The notes below the pieces were generated by a model. The model was not told the origin of the DNA and ran no database searches. It saw nothing but the letters and a program-made list of their open reading frames with translations. A stretch of 64,000 nt of DNA from Sesamum alatum (Eukaryota > Streptophyta > Magnoliopsida > Lamiales > Pedaliaceae). This document shows positions 10,708 through 22,120 of the stretch, one piece after another; position 1 is the first letter of the stretch; the number at the start of each line of letters is the position of its first letter. The DNA lies in the NCBI GenBank assembly GCA_034509735.1, contig JACGWO010000010.1, positions 17,869,193 through 17,933,192 on the forward strand, written 5' to 3'. The position numbers and the translations under genes were made by a program.

Positions 10708-11700
10708 ATCCCCATTTGTTCCAGAAAACAAGATTATAGAGTAGTAGGATACCTCCCACTAACTTTCCACAAGTTGTGTATTCTCAAATCCTTTGTCAAT
10801 GTGTCCCATTCAGAAATAAGGTAAGAACTATCATCATCCTTATAAAGTCTAAACATGCTTCTCGGTCTCTAGAGAAGAACTGTGAAACAAATGATTAAAT
10901 AAATAATCCATTTGAATACCTCCATGCATTTGCAGTTCCACCTCCTCGAGTGGCCAGAGACAATTACCCATGAGTAGGTTAGACAATCCCATCTTATTCC
11001 TCTATTTCCACCATATGATTCAAATATCCCTAATCGTAACTGTTATTGCCCCTTTTTATGGCAAGGCGTTAGGGTATGTCTAAGAATACCAATTCTCACA
11101 CATGAAACAAGGAGAAAACTCAGGTATGAGATTTGATTTAATAGTTATTTGAGATATTCTCATGTTACATTCTTAAAGAAAATCTCAAAACGGGTCAAGT
11201 GTAAATAGAAGTTCTCAACTTTTCTATCAATGTTTTTGACTAGACATCTCGTGTCCCTATGACCCATGAAATAAGATCATCAATCAAACAACATTCTAAT
11301 CATTATAGGTAATTAATGTTCCTACTTAATTATCTGATTAGAGACTATAATAATAATCCATAGTCACCAGTTCACAAAATAGGATTTCATATAGCAAGTC
11401 ACACTTAGTATCCTATATGGAAGTTATAGATTAATTTTGGACTTTTATTTGATACCAAAACCACAATTAAATAGAAAAAAACTTTTACTGAATAATCAAA
11501 TTATTTATAATACATTTAAGAACATGATTAAATGTAAAACAACTATAACGACATCAAAGCCATTCTCTGTGTTTGATGCCTATCTCAGTAAAATGCTGCT
11601 CATGTTTCTTCTGAGACATTGGTTTAGTCAGCGGATCAACAACATTTTCATCCATTATTATTTTGCAGACTTTAATGTCTTTCCTATCAACGATTTCTCG
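10708..11700 (-). other. 3' untranslated region of element B
   Basis: About 1 kb between the RNase H remnant and the LTR. A purine-rich stretch (complement of 10708-10716) abuts the LTR as a candidate polypurine tract. No coding frame is recognised. Confidence 0.6.
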
Positions 11701-11702
11701 AA

Positions 11703-12345
11703 TCAAGTGAAATTTCCTTTCTGCATGCTTGGATTTTTGGTTGGTATAGGTTCTTTTGCTTGTGCGATAGCTCCATTGTTGTCACCATAAAGCTTAATTG
11801 GACTTGCAACACTAGGAACAACACCCAGCTCAGAAATAAAATTCTTGATCCAAACAGCCTCCTTCACAGCTTCAGCTACAACAATGTATTCAACTTTAGT
11901 TGTAGAATTTGCCACTGTTCTGTTTGGAACTCATCCAACTAACCGCGCCTCCATTCAGAATAAAGGCATAACCTGATTGGGAATGGTAATCATCCTTATT
12001 TGTTTGGAAACTAGCATCTGTGTAACCTTTTACACAGAACTCATAATCACCGCCATAGGTCAAGAAATAATCCTTGTCCGTTTAAGGTACTTGAGGATAT
12101 TCTTGACTGCTGTCCAATGGTCATTACCAGGACAAGACTGGAATCCACTCGTCATACTCAAAGCAGACGAGACATCCAACCTAGTACAGACCATAGCATA
12201 CATGATAGATCCAATTTCCGAAGTATATGGAATCTTGCTCATTCTCTCTAGTTCGTCAGGAGTAGTGGGACTTTGCTTCTTGCTAAGATATTTACCATGA
12301 GAAATAGGTAAAAATCCCCTTTTAGAGTTTTGCATTTGGAATAAG
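11703..12345 (-). pseudogene. Copia RNase H domain of element B, fragmented
   Basis: Frame 12359-12060 reads QMQNSKRGFLPISHGKYLS, IGSIMYAMVCTRLDVSSAL and HWTAVKNILKYLKRT, the RT-RNase H connection of copia Pol. Frame 11915-11703 reads STTKVEYIVVAEAVKEAVWI and YGDNNGAIAQAKEP, the RNase H core. The usual TTEAEY has become TTKVEY. About 140 bp between the two frames lack an open frame. The first residues of frame 12359 belong to the foreign insert. Confidence 0.9.
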
Positions 12346-12655
12346 AAAGTTATTAACATTTCACAATGATTTACTAAAAATACTATGTGTACTAATTGTC
12401 AACTTGGAAAACGACTCTCTTTTAATAGCTCAGAATCCATTTTCACATTTCCTGTAGAAAAAACCCATTGTAACTTATGGGGTCCTCTCGGTAATTTCTT
12501 CACAAAACTTTCATTATTATGTAATTTTTGCTGATGATTTTAATCGTTATACTTGGTTATATCCTTTAAGAAATAAATCTTACTTCTTCCAATGTTTTCT
12601 TGAGTTTCAAGCTTGTCTCCACCTCCATTGGATTGAAAAACTTTGATTTTTTTTT
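12346..12655 (+). mobile_element. Antisense fragment of a different copia integrase inside element B
   Basis: On the plus strand, opposite to its host, the sequence reads CTNCQLGKRLSFNSSESIF then HCNLWGPL, and after a frameshift YYVIFADDFNRYTWLYPLRN and FLEFQACLHLHW. This is the GAG-pre-integrase CxxC end and the first half of the copia integrase core, from a lineage clearly different from element B's own integrase. It separates host RT (ending NKILDMLRF) from host QMQNSKRG, which are normally adjacent. A T-run at 12648-12657 marks the right edge. Confidence 0.82.
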
Positions 12656-12657
12656 TG

Positions 12658-13252
12658 TCAAACAAATCTCAACATGTCAAGAATCTTATTTATATAATTT
12701 TCTTGATTTAGTCCAATCATCCTCTTGGACCTATTTCTATAGATCCGGATAACCAAGATGTACTTGGCCTCTCCCAAGTCCTTCATAGAGAAATATTTTC
12801 CTAACCAAGCCTTTACAGACTCTAGCGTAGGAATATTGTTTCCTATGATCAATATGTCATCCACATACAATACTAAAAATACAATGTTGCTCCCACTCAA
12901 TTTCTTGCAAACACAAGCTTCTTGAGGATTTCTGAGAAAACCAAAGTCTTTGATTGCTTCATCAAAATGAGTATTCCAGCTTCGGGATGCTTGCTTTAAT
13001 CCGTAAATGGATTTTTTGAAGCTTACATACCTTCTTTGGACTTCGTGGATCGACAAAACCTTCCGGCTGTGTCATATACACCTCATCGTCCAAATAACCA
13101 TTTAGAAAAGCGGTTTTGACATCCATTTGCCAAATCTCATAGTCAAAATACGAGGATATTGCTAGGAGTATCCTTATGGATTTAAGCATTGCTACTGGCG
13201 AAAAAGTCTCATCATAATCTATACCATGAATTTGTTTGAAACCTTTTGCCAC
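12658..13252 (-). pseudogene. Copia reverse transcriptase of element B
   Basis: Frame 13252-12962 reads MAKGFKQIHGIDYDETFSPV, IWQMDVKTAFLNGYLDDEVY and QPEGFV. Frame 13056-12658 continues SIYGLKQASRSWNTHFDEAI and VLYVDDILIIGNN, the YVDD catalytic box. All core copia RT motifs are present. One frameshift at about 13000 splits the domain, and the C-terminus is cut at 12658 by the antisense insert. Confidence 0.93.
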
Positions 13253-13257
13253 TAACC

Positions 13258-14427
13258 TTACTTTGTAGACAGCTTGCCATCCATATCGATTTTTATCTTA
13301 TAAATCCACTTGCACTCGATAGGTCTAGTACCTTTAGGCAAGTCAACTAAGTTCCAAACTTTGTTTTCATACATGAATTCCATTTCAGATTTCATGGCAA
13401 TAAGCCATTTTTCAGAGTAGGCACTCGCCATAGCTACTTTGTAGGTAGTAGGTTCATCCATATCTAATAGCAAAACTTCATAGCCAACATTGACAAGGTA
13501 CCCTTCTAAAGGATTCCTTTTAGGTGGATTAGATTTCCTACTTGTCCAAAGAATAGGCTCAACCACATTAGTATGTTCAACCGAAGTTGATGCTACATCC
13601 TGAGCTCCCACTGGAGAAGCAATTACTTCAGAAGTGATTTGTGGTTGATCGTTTTGAACTTCTTCAAGATGAATATTTCTCCCACTTAGCTTTTCAGAAA
13701 GTAGTTGACTTTCTAAAAAGACACCATCTCGAGCTACGAATACTTTGTTCTCGCTTTGGTTGTAGAAGTAATAGCCTTTGGTTTCCTTGGGATAACCTAC
13801 AAAGAAAACCTTTTCAGATCTGGGTTCAAGCTTTTCCGATTGTAAACATTTTACATAAGCTTGACAACCCCAAACCTTTAGAAAAGATAGCTTAGGAACC
13901 CTTCCTACCCATGTCTCATATGGAGTCTTTTCTACAGCTTTGGACGGAGTTTTGTTAAGAATGTGAGCAACAGTTAACAAGGCGTAACCCCAAAATGATA
14001 TCGGAAAATCAACTAAACTCATCATCGAACGAACCATTTCTAAAAGTGTCTTGCTCCTGCGTTCTGAAACGCCATTAAGTTGTGGTGTCCCAGCTGGGGT
14101 TCGCTGTTCAAGAATACCACAACTCTTTAGATGATCAATAAACTCTTGACTCAGATATTCACCACCTCGATCTGATCGAAGTACTTTGATCATCTGGCGA
14201 AGTTGATTCTCTACTTCATTTTGAAACTCTTTGAACTTTTCAAAAACTTCAGACTTATGCTTAATTAAGTAGACATATCCATATCTACTTAAATCATCAG
14301 TGAAAGTATTGAAATAGCTATATCCTCCCCTGGCTGCAGTGTTCATTGGACCACATACATCCGTATGTATTAGCCCTAATAGATCACCAGCTCGTTCACC
14401 AGTTCCACTAAAAGGTGATTTTGTCAT
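13258..14427 (-). pseudogene. Copia integrase of element B, intact core
   Basis: This is the longest open frame in the window (389 codons). It begins after the pre-integrase region and carries the full catalytic triad: D in IHTDVCGPM, D in VLRSDRGGEY, E in GVSERRSKTLLEM. It then reads WGYALLTVAHILNKTPSKAV, the integrase C-terminal region, and the start of the RT connection (WLIAMKSEMEFM, GTRPIECKWIYKIK). Integrase joins retrotransposon cDNA to chromosomal DNA. The frame is separated from protease upstream and RT downstream by frameshifts. Confidence 0.95.
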
Positions 14428-15014
14428 TTTTTCAAGTAAACAAGATTCGCAAATGTCAAATGATTCATATCAAAAGAGTTCAATATTCCATCTTTATGGA
14501 GTTTTTGAATGCGTTTCTTATTTATATGGCCTAGATGACAATGCCATAAGTAGGTAGGATTAGAATCTTTTGATTTTAGTCTCTTGGAATTGTGTACATG
14601 AAATATTTGTTTATCTAAATCAAGCAAGTATAATCCATTCACACAATGAGCAGTACAATAGCAAATTGCATCTTTATGAATAGAAAAACTTTTGCTCTGA
14701 ATCATAAAATGAAAAGCTTCAGAATCTAAAGTTGAAATGGAAATCAAATTTCTGTTCACTGACGGAACGTAATAACAATTATTTAGTTCAAGAGTCAATC
14801 CTGATGGTAAAGATAAAACATAAGTCCCTACGGTCAAAGCAGCGACTCTAGCTCCATTGCCAACGCGTAGGTCCACCTCTCCTTTTCCAAGTTCCCTAGT
14901 CCTTTTTAGTCCTTGCACATTGGAACAAATGTGAGAAACACAACCGGTATCTAATACCCAGGAACTAGAATTTGCAACATTGATCTCAATCACGTATACC
15001 TGAGGTTGAAGCAA
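14424..15014 (-). pseudogene. Copia protease and GAG-pre-integrase region of element B
   Basis: The frame reads SSWVLDTGCVSHICSN (aspartic protease DTG active site, usually DTGSTSHIC) and YLWHCHLGHINKKRIQKL (pre-integrase zinc-binding histidines). The expected CxxC partner is present only in another frame (CESCLLEKM), so a frameshift lies just before about 14450. The protease would have cut Gag-Pol inside the particle. Confidence 0.92.
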
Positions 15015-15848
15015 CAGAGCCGTTTTTCAAGTCCTTCAAGTACTTTGGGCAATTCCTCTTCCAATGTCCCCCCTGGTTATAATAGAAGCACTTCTGGTCA
15101 GGATTAGGTCCATTTTTAGGCTTGGTAGGCTTAGCAACTGTTTTGCCAGTACCTTGCTTCCCAGAAGCCTTCTTCTTGTTCTTGTTGCCTCCCTTCTTGA
15201 AAGCATTTTTCTTCTTTTGAACCATTAAGACATTTTTCTTTGGTTCACCTTTGATGCTCTTTTCAACAGTTTTTAGCATCCCAAGAAGCTTATGAACAGT
15301 CTTATCCATGCTGCTCATGTGGTAGTTAACCACAAAGTTTGCATAACCTTTATGCAGCGTGTAGAGGATAATGTCAGTTGCAAGCTCGTTTCCAAGTGGA
15401 ACACCCAAACTCTCCAAGTTTTCAAAAAATCGTATCATCCTAAGAACATGAGGACCAACAAGTTCATCATCATTCTGCCTGCTTTCTAGAATAGCAGTCA
15501 CAGTTTCAAATCGTTTAACTCTAGCTGCCTTACCAAACATAGCTTGAGTTGAATGATGATGTCATAGGCTTCCATGTCCTCAAATTGCTTTTGCAATTCA
15601 GGGACCATAGAGAGCAACATCAAGAATGCGACATCTAGGGATCGTTCTTTACGAGCTTTATAAGCTGTCTTTTCTGTAGCAGGAGCATCATCAACAGGTT
15701 TTTCAGAGAGTGGTGTATCCAATACATCTATCTTTTTCTCTTGTTTGAGAACAATTCTCAACTGTCTTTCCCAATCAAGAAAATTAGCCCCATTAAGCTT
15801 TTCTTTTTCTAGTACAACGCAATAACTAAAGTTTGAGTTACTAGCCAT
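14986..15848 (-). pseudogene. Copia Gag of element B, two frames
   Basis: Frame 15848-15498 begins MASNSNFSYCVVLEKEKLNG and includes FLDWERQLRIVL, the copia Gag N-terminus. Frame 15540-14986 continues through a lysine-rich stretch to a zinc knuckle, CFYYNQGGHWKRNC, where the second cysteine of CX2CX4HX4C is tyrosine, so RNA binding would be impaired. A frameshift at about 15520 joins them. Gag forms the virus-like particle. Confidence 0.92.
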
Positions 15849-17752
15849 CTACAAATAAAAGGAAATGCAAAAATAATTAAAACATAGGATTATTCAAGAA
15901 TAAATTAAGTTTAAAATGAAAACTTAATTTTATTCCATTAAAATTCAGATTAAAATGCCCTATAGAATTTTAATGATTCCAAGATCCCATTTCCTCTTAG
16001 GTTTAAGCAAGCTTTGGCTTAATAACATAAAACTAAAAGGTCATTAGGTAAAGTATCTCATACTTAATTATTCAAAAATATCTCTTGGCGGACAAATAAT
16101 AACTCTTATTAACTCTTGCCCCTTGCATCAAAGTGTCATCTTTTCATGACCTACTTTGTTGAGTTTAACCAATTTTTACCAACTATTAGTCCTAAAATAA
16201 TCAATGACACTTTGCTTTGGCGAAAACTATCAAATGATGATTGAAGGCTTTATAGTGTTACTAAATGGAATAGCAAATAAACTCAATATTATTAGGGTCT
16301 TAGTTGTTTCAGTTAATACATTAAAAGTGAACTTATATTAAAAATTAACTCTAAACAACTTAGCATGCATTAAAATAATAATAATAATAATAAAGCAATA
16401 AAATTAAATAATGCATTCACAAGTGATCCTAGTATGGCCCCTGTACTTAAAGAACTAATCGTCAAGTCTCTATTGCTATGAACCTCTTGGATCTCCATCC
16501 ATCTTGAATTCACCACCATGGAATACATAGGATCTTGTAATTTAAATAAAATTTAAATGCAATAAATTAAACCTAGTCTAACTATTACATACAAAACATC
16601 TAACGATTCGCAGATCGTATTTAAATTACATCCTAAACATGACAGCTTGCAAATCGTATTATCTGTCCTAATTTGCATCATACTTCATAGAAAAAAAAAA
16701 AAAAAAAAAAAAACATAATTCATTCACCCACTACTATATGTAGGTGGCCCATGCATATAAAATTAAACAAATTTAAAGATATAGCATGAATTTTAAAAAT
16801 ATAATTATATAGTCTTTATTAGTTAATGTTAACATGAAAAATAATCAGATTATCAACTATTGATTTTGCATGACAATATTTGCTTGATAATCAAATAACT
16901 TTAATTAACGGCTCCCACTTAATAAACAATCCCTATTAGATTTAAGTGAGATAATTATTAAACTAACTTATTAACCATTAATAAACTTTTAACAAATTAA
17001 AAAATCTCCCTTTAAAAAACTTAAAAAAACCAAAATAGATTGTAGAACAAATTTCATGGATCATAAAATTTAACCAACCTTCCATAAGATAAATATTCAT
17101 AATCCCATTATGATTAGGAACTCAATTTAGGTGATTAACATAAAATAGCCAAATAATACCAAAACCAAATTTTGACAAAATGTTATTCGGATATTGATAA
17201 TAACCATTTAAACAACATTTTTTAAAATAAATCTAATTGGCCGAAAACTTAAGAACAATTTGACAAGTATCCAAAATTAATTATAACAGACAAAATAATG
17301 GAATAACTGTTAATCAGTAATAGTAATTTTATTGTTGATAATAATAATCAATTAGTAATAACAATTATACTAATCGAAAAAATCAAAAGTAAAATCACAA
17401 AATTTTGGCCCATTATAAGATTTATTAGATCCAATTGTAACTAATCTTATTGTTAAGGAAATTAATATAGATCCTATCCAGATTAAAAAAATCTTAAGAA
17501 TAACAGTATCATAACTATATTAATAAAATCAATTTCATGTTTATTTTTTTAAACACTTTAAAACAAACATGAAATGTGTAACTTTTACACATATGAATCC
17601 GATAATGTCCTCCATAAAGTTCTTAACTTTATTTCAAAGATCCAATCTATAGTCCATGCAATTAATAATTCATGTTAAAAATTAACCAGTTCATATACAA
17701 TTACAAAGTTACATCAACTTTTAATCATGATCAAAGTATATTATTAAAAGGT
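15849..17752 (-). other. Long AT-rich leader of element B
   Basis: About 1.9 kb between primer site and gag start, very AT-rich, with a polyA/polyT tract at about 16683-16711. No frame is recognisable. This is unusually long for a copia leader and may contain an unrecognised insertion. Confidence 0.65.
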
Positions 17753-17764
17753 GCTCTGATACCA
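17753..17764 (-). other. Primer binding site of element B (initiator tRNA-Met)
   Basis: The minus strand reads TGGTATCAGAGC one base inside the LTR, complementary to initiator tRNA-Met. Confidence 0.93.
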
Positions 17765-17765
17765 C

Positions 17766-18549
17766 TGTTAAGAATTTAGACCTATAACTATTATAGGGCG
17801 AAAAATTATAATCTTCCCAAAATCCAGTTAATAAACATACAATGTACCATATAAAAGTTGAGTAGAAATATTACCCTTGAAACGTGATTCCACGTGTAAT
17901 ATTTCAGAGATAAGAGCCGCAAATGAAGCTCCTCTGCTAGTATCCACGAGCAACAATTGGCTATGGAGATTTGCTAGGATCTTCACCAATGTAGAAGGTT
18001 CAATAACACTCTACTCATTTGGTAAAATATGGGAAAAGAATAATGGAAGAGGATCATTAGAATGTATTAGCACATTCTACAAAATAATACCCCCTCCTCA
18101 AATGGCCAACACTAGTATTTAAAATGAGAAGGAAGTGACTCTTCATTCATCCTTTTAAATGTGAGAGTAATGAAAACTCTTGGTGTAGTGCCTTTTTATG
18201 TACCTAATTTTAATTAGGTCTTCATGATCCACATTAAGAGTGAATGGAGTTATAAAACTCCAAAAGACTTCACAAGTCACTCACCTTAATATCCTCCATT
18301 ATAATATATATATATATATAAGTATATATATATATGTATATATATACCCCATATTAATAACCCATAACTTGTTACTATAATGTGTGACCCAATAGGATTT
18401 AATTAACACTAAGTTAGGGACTAAACCCAACAATATTAAGTGGCTTCTAGCAAAGCATTAATACTTCTTACCGTTAATTAAATAATTATCATCTTTGTTT
18501 AATAATATCATTTAACTATTTAAATAATACACTTAATTTGTGGAACACA
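17766..18549 (-). repeat. LTR of element B (its 5' LTR), 784 bp
   Basis: It matches 9948-10707 closely. It is longer mainly because of an expanded (TA)n tract at about 18303-18348. It is followed by the target duplication ATTGT. Confidence 0.93.
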
Positions 18550-19046
18550 ATTGTCCTTTCTCAAAAAAAAAAAAAAAAAAGAATTGTTGTCTATTCTAGT
18601 GTATTCAGATAGGGGTCCGTTGCTTTTAAACTACAAGAAAAATGTTATACTAGTCACAATATATCAAGTGACAATATAAAGTTTGTCAATAAGAATATGA
18701 ATATATATATGTATATAAGTGATAATAATTTTAATTTTGTCATAATATATATAATTATTAGTGATAAAAATTATACAATTTTTTTTTCTATCGATAATTA
18801 ATGGCACATTTACATACAAAAATATTGTTTATTCACTGGTAAGTAAGTTAAATCCTAAGGCGGATTCTTATTAATAAGCAAGGGGTTCCAGACCTTCGAG
18901 TTTACACTTGTTAGGAGGGGTTTATCTCTTTCACTCACGTCCAAATAGGATTAATTGTGGTGAAAATCAAAAAAGAAGAAAAATTGTGACACATCTATAG
19001 TAACAAAAGTGATGACAAATAATTATTGTCATTAGTTTGTCACTAT

Positions 19047-19592
19047 GGCCTCGTTTACTTTGTGTGATGGGATTATAGTGGTATAGGTTAATGAATGATA
19101 AAATTTAGGATATGTAGTGATAAGATTATACAATATTTTGTTTATTTTATTGGATGAAGTGTTGAATTAATGTGAGATAATTTTGTCTTAAAGTTACTAG
19201 TATGCCATTAATTTGAAAAAATATTATGAAATATTTAAAATTACCCCTTAATAAGACACAATAATGGTCATTGCAAAGAAATGCTTTTATATTTTGCTTT
19301 TTCAATTAGTAATTTTAGATTTTAATTATTATCATTTTGCTAAGTTTTCAAAACACCCAAAAAAAAAAGAAATAAGATTGAGGACAAATTAGGCCTTCAA
19401 AAAATTGTCTTGGGTTGGTGGGCTTTGTATGATAAGTAATCCCACTTCATTTGGTGGAATTACTCTCAACCATTTATTCTTCTCAAATTCGGGCTTGGCC
19501 TCATTATCCCGGGCTGACCATTTGAAAAGTAAACAAGTTACTAAGTTAGATTTGGTTGGTATCCAGCCCAATCCAACTAAGTAAACATATCC
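19047..19592. mobile_element. MITE with GTTTACTT termini, about 546 bp
   Basis: GGCCTCGTTTACTT at the left and the complement of GGATATGTTTACTT at the right form imperfect inverted ends, flanked by TAT on both sides. A 3-bp duplication would suit a PIF/Harbinger-type element; this is tentative. No transposase is encoded. Confidence 0.5.
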
Positions 19593-20875
19593 TATATATA
19601 TGTCACTAATTGCTTTTAGTGATAACTGGGTTAATAGCATTTTACCCCCCTGTGAAACCCATAAAAGGGAAAAACCTACCTGAATTCTGAAAAAGGGCAA
19701 TTCACCTCCCTGAACTTTTAAATAAGAGGCTCACTGCCTCCCTCATTAGTATTAGCTTAAAAATTTTCTTGTGAAGACAAAATTGCCCCTGTATATATAT
19801 GTATTATTTACTGTTTACTGCTGTAAATTTTGTTTGACTTCTCCAAGTCTGAAAAGAGGGATAAGCATTTCTCAAAAACCCTAGCACTCAAAAACGAAAA
19901 TTGAACGGCGAATTCATATTTTCTCATTCGATTTTGTAGTTTATTAGTAGGTTTATCAAGTGGGTATTTGATTTTGAAGATAATCACCGATGTTATTCTC
20001 TATTTCGAAGAAGACTATTACATGAAGCCTATTTGTTTCCCGAAGAAGAAGTAAGGTATGCAATTCTATTTTGTTTTGGTTTCTAAGTTTGGGCTTAGTT
20101 TTAAAATATTAGTTTTGGGGTGATGGTTTCTGATTTTGTTGGATTAAACATTGCTATTTTGCCCTGAAATTTCGGAGAGCTCTCCCGTGTTGAATCTGCA
20201 AATTTTGTTGACAAAGAAGACAAGAGGACAACATTAATCTATTGCTCGTATAGATGGTTAATTTTGTTGAAGATTATTGTAAAGTTGCATTTACATTGAT
20301 GGGCATTGCTATTTTGTTGAAAATTCTTGAAATGTTCCACTAGAAATTTTGTTGGAGATTTTTGGAAAGTTCCAATACAATATTGAGAGTTCAATTTACT
20401 CTATCAAGCCTCGTATACATATTTCTGTGATTAACTTTTTTTTTTTTCAAATTTATGTAATTAGCATATGATAAGACTAATCTAATTTTGGCTTTATGTG
20501 TTGGTGTATAAAGAGCTTGTTCCCTGAGTCCACCATATAAAGTTGAATGTTTTAGTTTAGTTTTTGGAGCTTTGTTCAATTTTTAATTCATTAGGCGATA
20601 TAGATAAGTTGAATGTTTTAAACTTTTGAGGGATTGGTGTCTTTTCATTCCTAAAAGAACATGCAAAGTGATCCCAGATGTCTTTTTTTTTTTTTTTTTA
20701 ATTTTTTGGAGATGACAGCATGTGGTTCCTATTATCTTTCTTGTATTTGTCTATTTTTTAAACTTTTTTTTTTCTAATTTCATTATGTTCCAAATGTGGT
20801 CCCTATAGAATTTGTATAAGGACTTTATACAACCTGTATGCTTATATTTTTTTATATATTTGTGTGCAGTAAACC

Positions 20876-21098
20876 ATGTATCATCAGTTGGAAATGTGGG
20901 TTGGAGGGGAATTTGCAAACAGCCCTAAGCATATGTATGTAGGAGGTAAGAAATATATTTTTAGTGGGATTGATCTTGATAGGTTTAATTTGGAGGACTT
21001 ATATGAATTGTATGGAAGATGTGCGGGGAAGAGGACAATTGTAAATTTCTATTATATACTTCCTGGGTATTCAATGGATCTAGGTCTTAGGTTGTTGT
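20876..21098 (+). pseudogene. MuDR-type transposase N-terminal domain
   Basis: The frame reads LEMWVGGEFANSPKHMYVGG then FNLEDLYELYGRCAGKRTI and NFYYILPGYSMDLGLRLL. This resembles the N-terminal PB1-like domain of plant MuDR transposases (H/GG-F, YVGG, SLFELxDIVRRLG, YYRVPG motifs). A leader of about 1.1 kb precedes it. The frame runs into a 61-bp tandem duplication and then into C-terminal sequence with the catalytic core missing. Confidence 0.75.
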
Positions 21099-21159
21099 AT
21101 TGTAAATTTCTATTATATACTTCCTGGGTATTCAATGGATCTAGGTCTTAGGTTGTTGC
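21038..21159 (+). repeat. 61-bp tandem duplication at the deletion joint
   Basis: Copies at 21038-21098 and 21099-21159 both begin ATTGTAAATTTCTATTATA. The duplication sits exactly where the transposase jumps from its N-terminal to its C-terminal part. Confidence 0.93.
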
Positions 21160-21168
21160 ATATGGAAG

Positions 21169-22120
21169 ATGTTGGATCTAGGTCTAAAGACATATGCACA
21201 TATGATTCATGGTGTGCTAGGGCAAAGAGATTATATTAAGACCAGATTTGAGCCATTGAGACCACCAAAGTTCAAAAGGAAGAAGGGTAGGCCAACAAAA
21301 CTAAGACGAAAGGGTCCTGATGAGCTACAGAGAAATACATCAACCAGAAAAGGCATAACTCATGTGTGCAGAAAATGTCTACAGACAGGCCATAATAAAG
21401 GGTCTTGTACCAACCCAACACATCCTCAATCTATATTCTACAAGGTAATCTGATTTGAATTATTCTGTCAGTTTTATTGAGCAAATTCATTATTTTACTA
21501 ATTATATATATATGTAATTACTTAGGCTGCTCCTGTGACTACTCAACACAATATCTATCTCAACTATCTGATGCTCCTCCAATTTTGCCTCAAGATGTTG
21601 AAGCTCAACAACAACAGACCATTCCTCCCAAAAAACCAAAGGTATGTGTGTGGAACTGAAACTAGTGTTGGATTTTTATTTTTTTATTTTTAAATTAATG
21701 CTCAATGAGTTGGGGCCTTTATGCATTAGTTGGTAAGGCATCAGGTTTTGCATTGTTGTGGTGTTGGTTTGTTAATGTTAAACTACAACTATAATACGTT
21801 CATTAGTTTGGGTTTTCTTGATTTTATATATTTGTGTTTGAGGTTTTCTTAATTTAGGCTATCATTTTTGTAGTTGCTATATTCTTGAGTTTATATTGTT
21901 GTTATATAAGTTATATCATTTCATTATCATGCAGAAACTATCTAGGCCAACACCTTCACAATCAACAACAGTATCTGGAGAGAATCCACCTACCTCAACC
22001 CCGGCCGCAAGCATTCCACAAGCCTCAGTCCAAAGAGCAAAAAAGTTGATAGTTACTGAAGTTTTGAACAACATCAGGAATAGGTCAAATGAAAAGAGGG
22101 CTAGGCAAATTAAGAAGTAG
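21169..22120 (+). pseudogene. MuDR-type transposase C-terminus with CCHC zinc knuckle, three exons
   Basis: Exon 1 (to about 21447) reads TYAHMIHGVLGQRDYI, LRPPKFKRKKGRPTKLRRKG and CRKCLQTGHNKGSC, the PP...GRPxKxRRK linker and CX2CX4HX4C knuckle of MuDR C-termini. A GT donor after FYK and a TAG acceptor at about 21524 lead to exon 2 (SQLSDAPPILPQDVEAQQQQ; a frameshift is needed). A GT donor at 21642 and CAG at 21934 lead to exon 3 (KLSRPTPSQSTTV to RARQIKK, stop at 22118-22120). Confidence 0.78.

Larger units (their letters stand above)
9948..18549 (-). mobile_element. Ty1/copia LTR retrotransposon B, full length, decayed
   Basis: 8.6-kb element on the minus strand with LTRs at 9948-10707 and 17766-18549 and a perfect 5-bp target duplication ATTGT (9943-9947 and 18550-18554). 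Domain order in its own sense is gag, protease, integrase, reverse transcriptase, RNase H, which is the copia order. Every domain is recognisable but they lie in different frames, and the RT/RNase H junction is interrupted by a foreign fragment (about 12345-12655). It cannot transpose by itself. Confidence 0.95.

Noticed and set aside
13641..13895. 84-codon plus-strand frame
   Set aside because: Shadow of the copia integrase/RT connection on the opposite strand.
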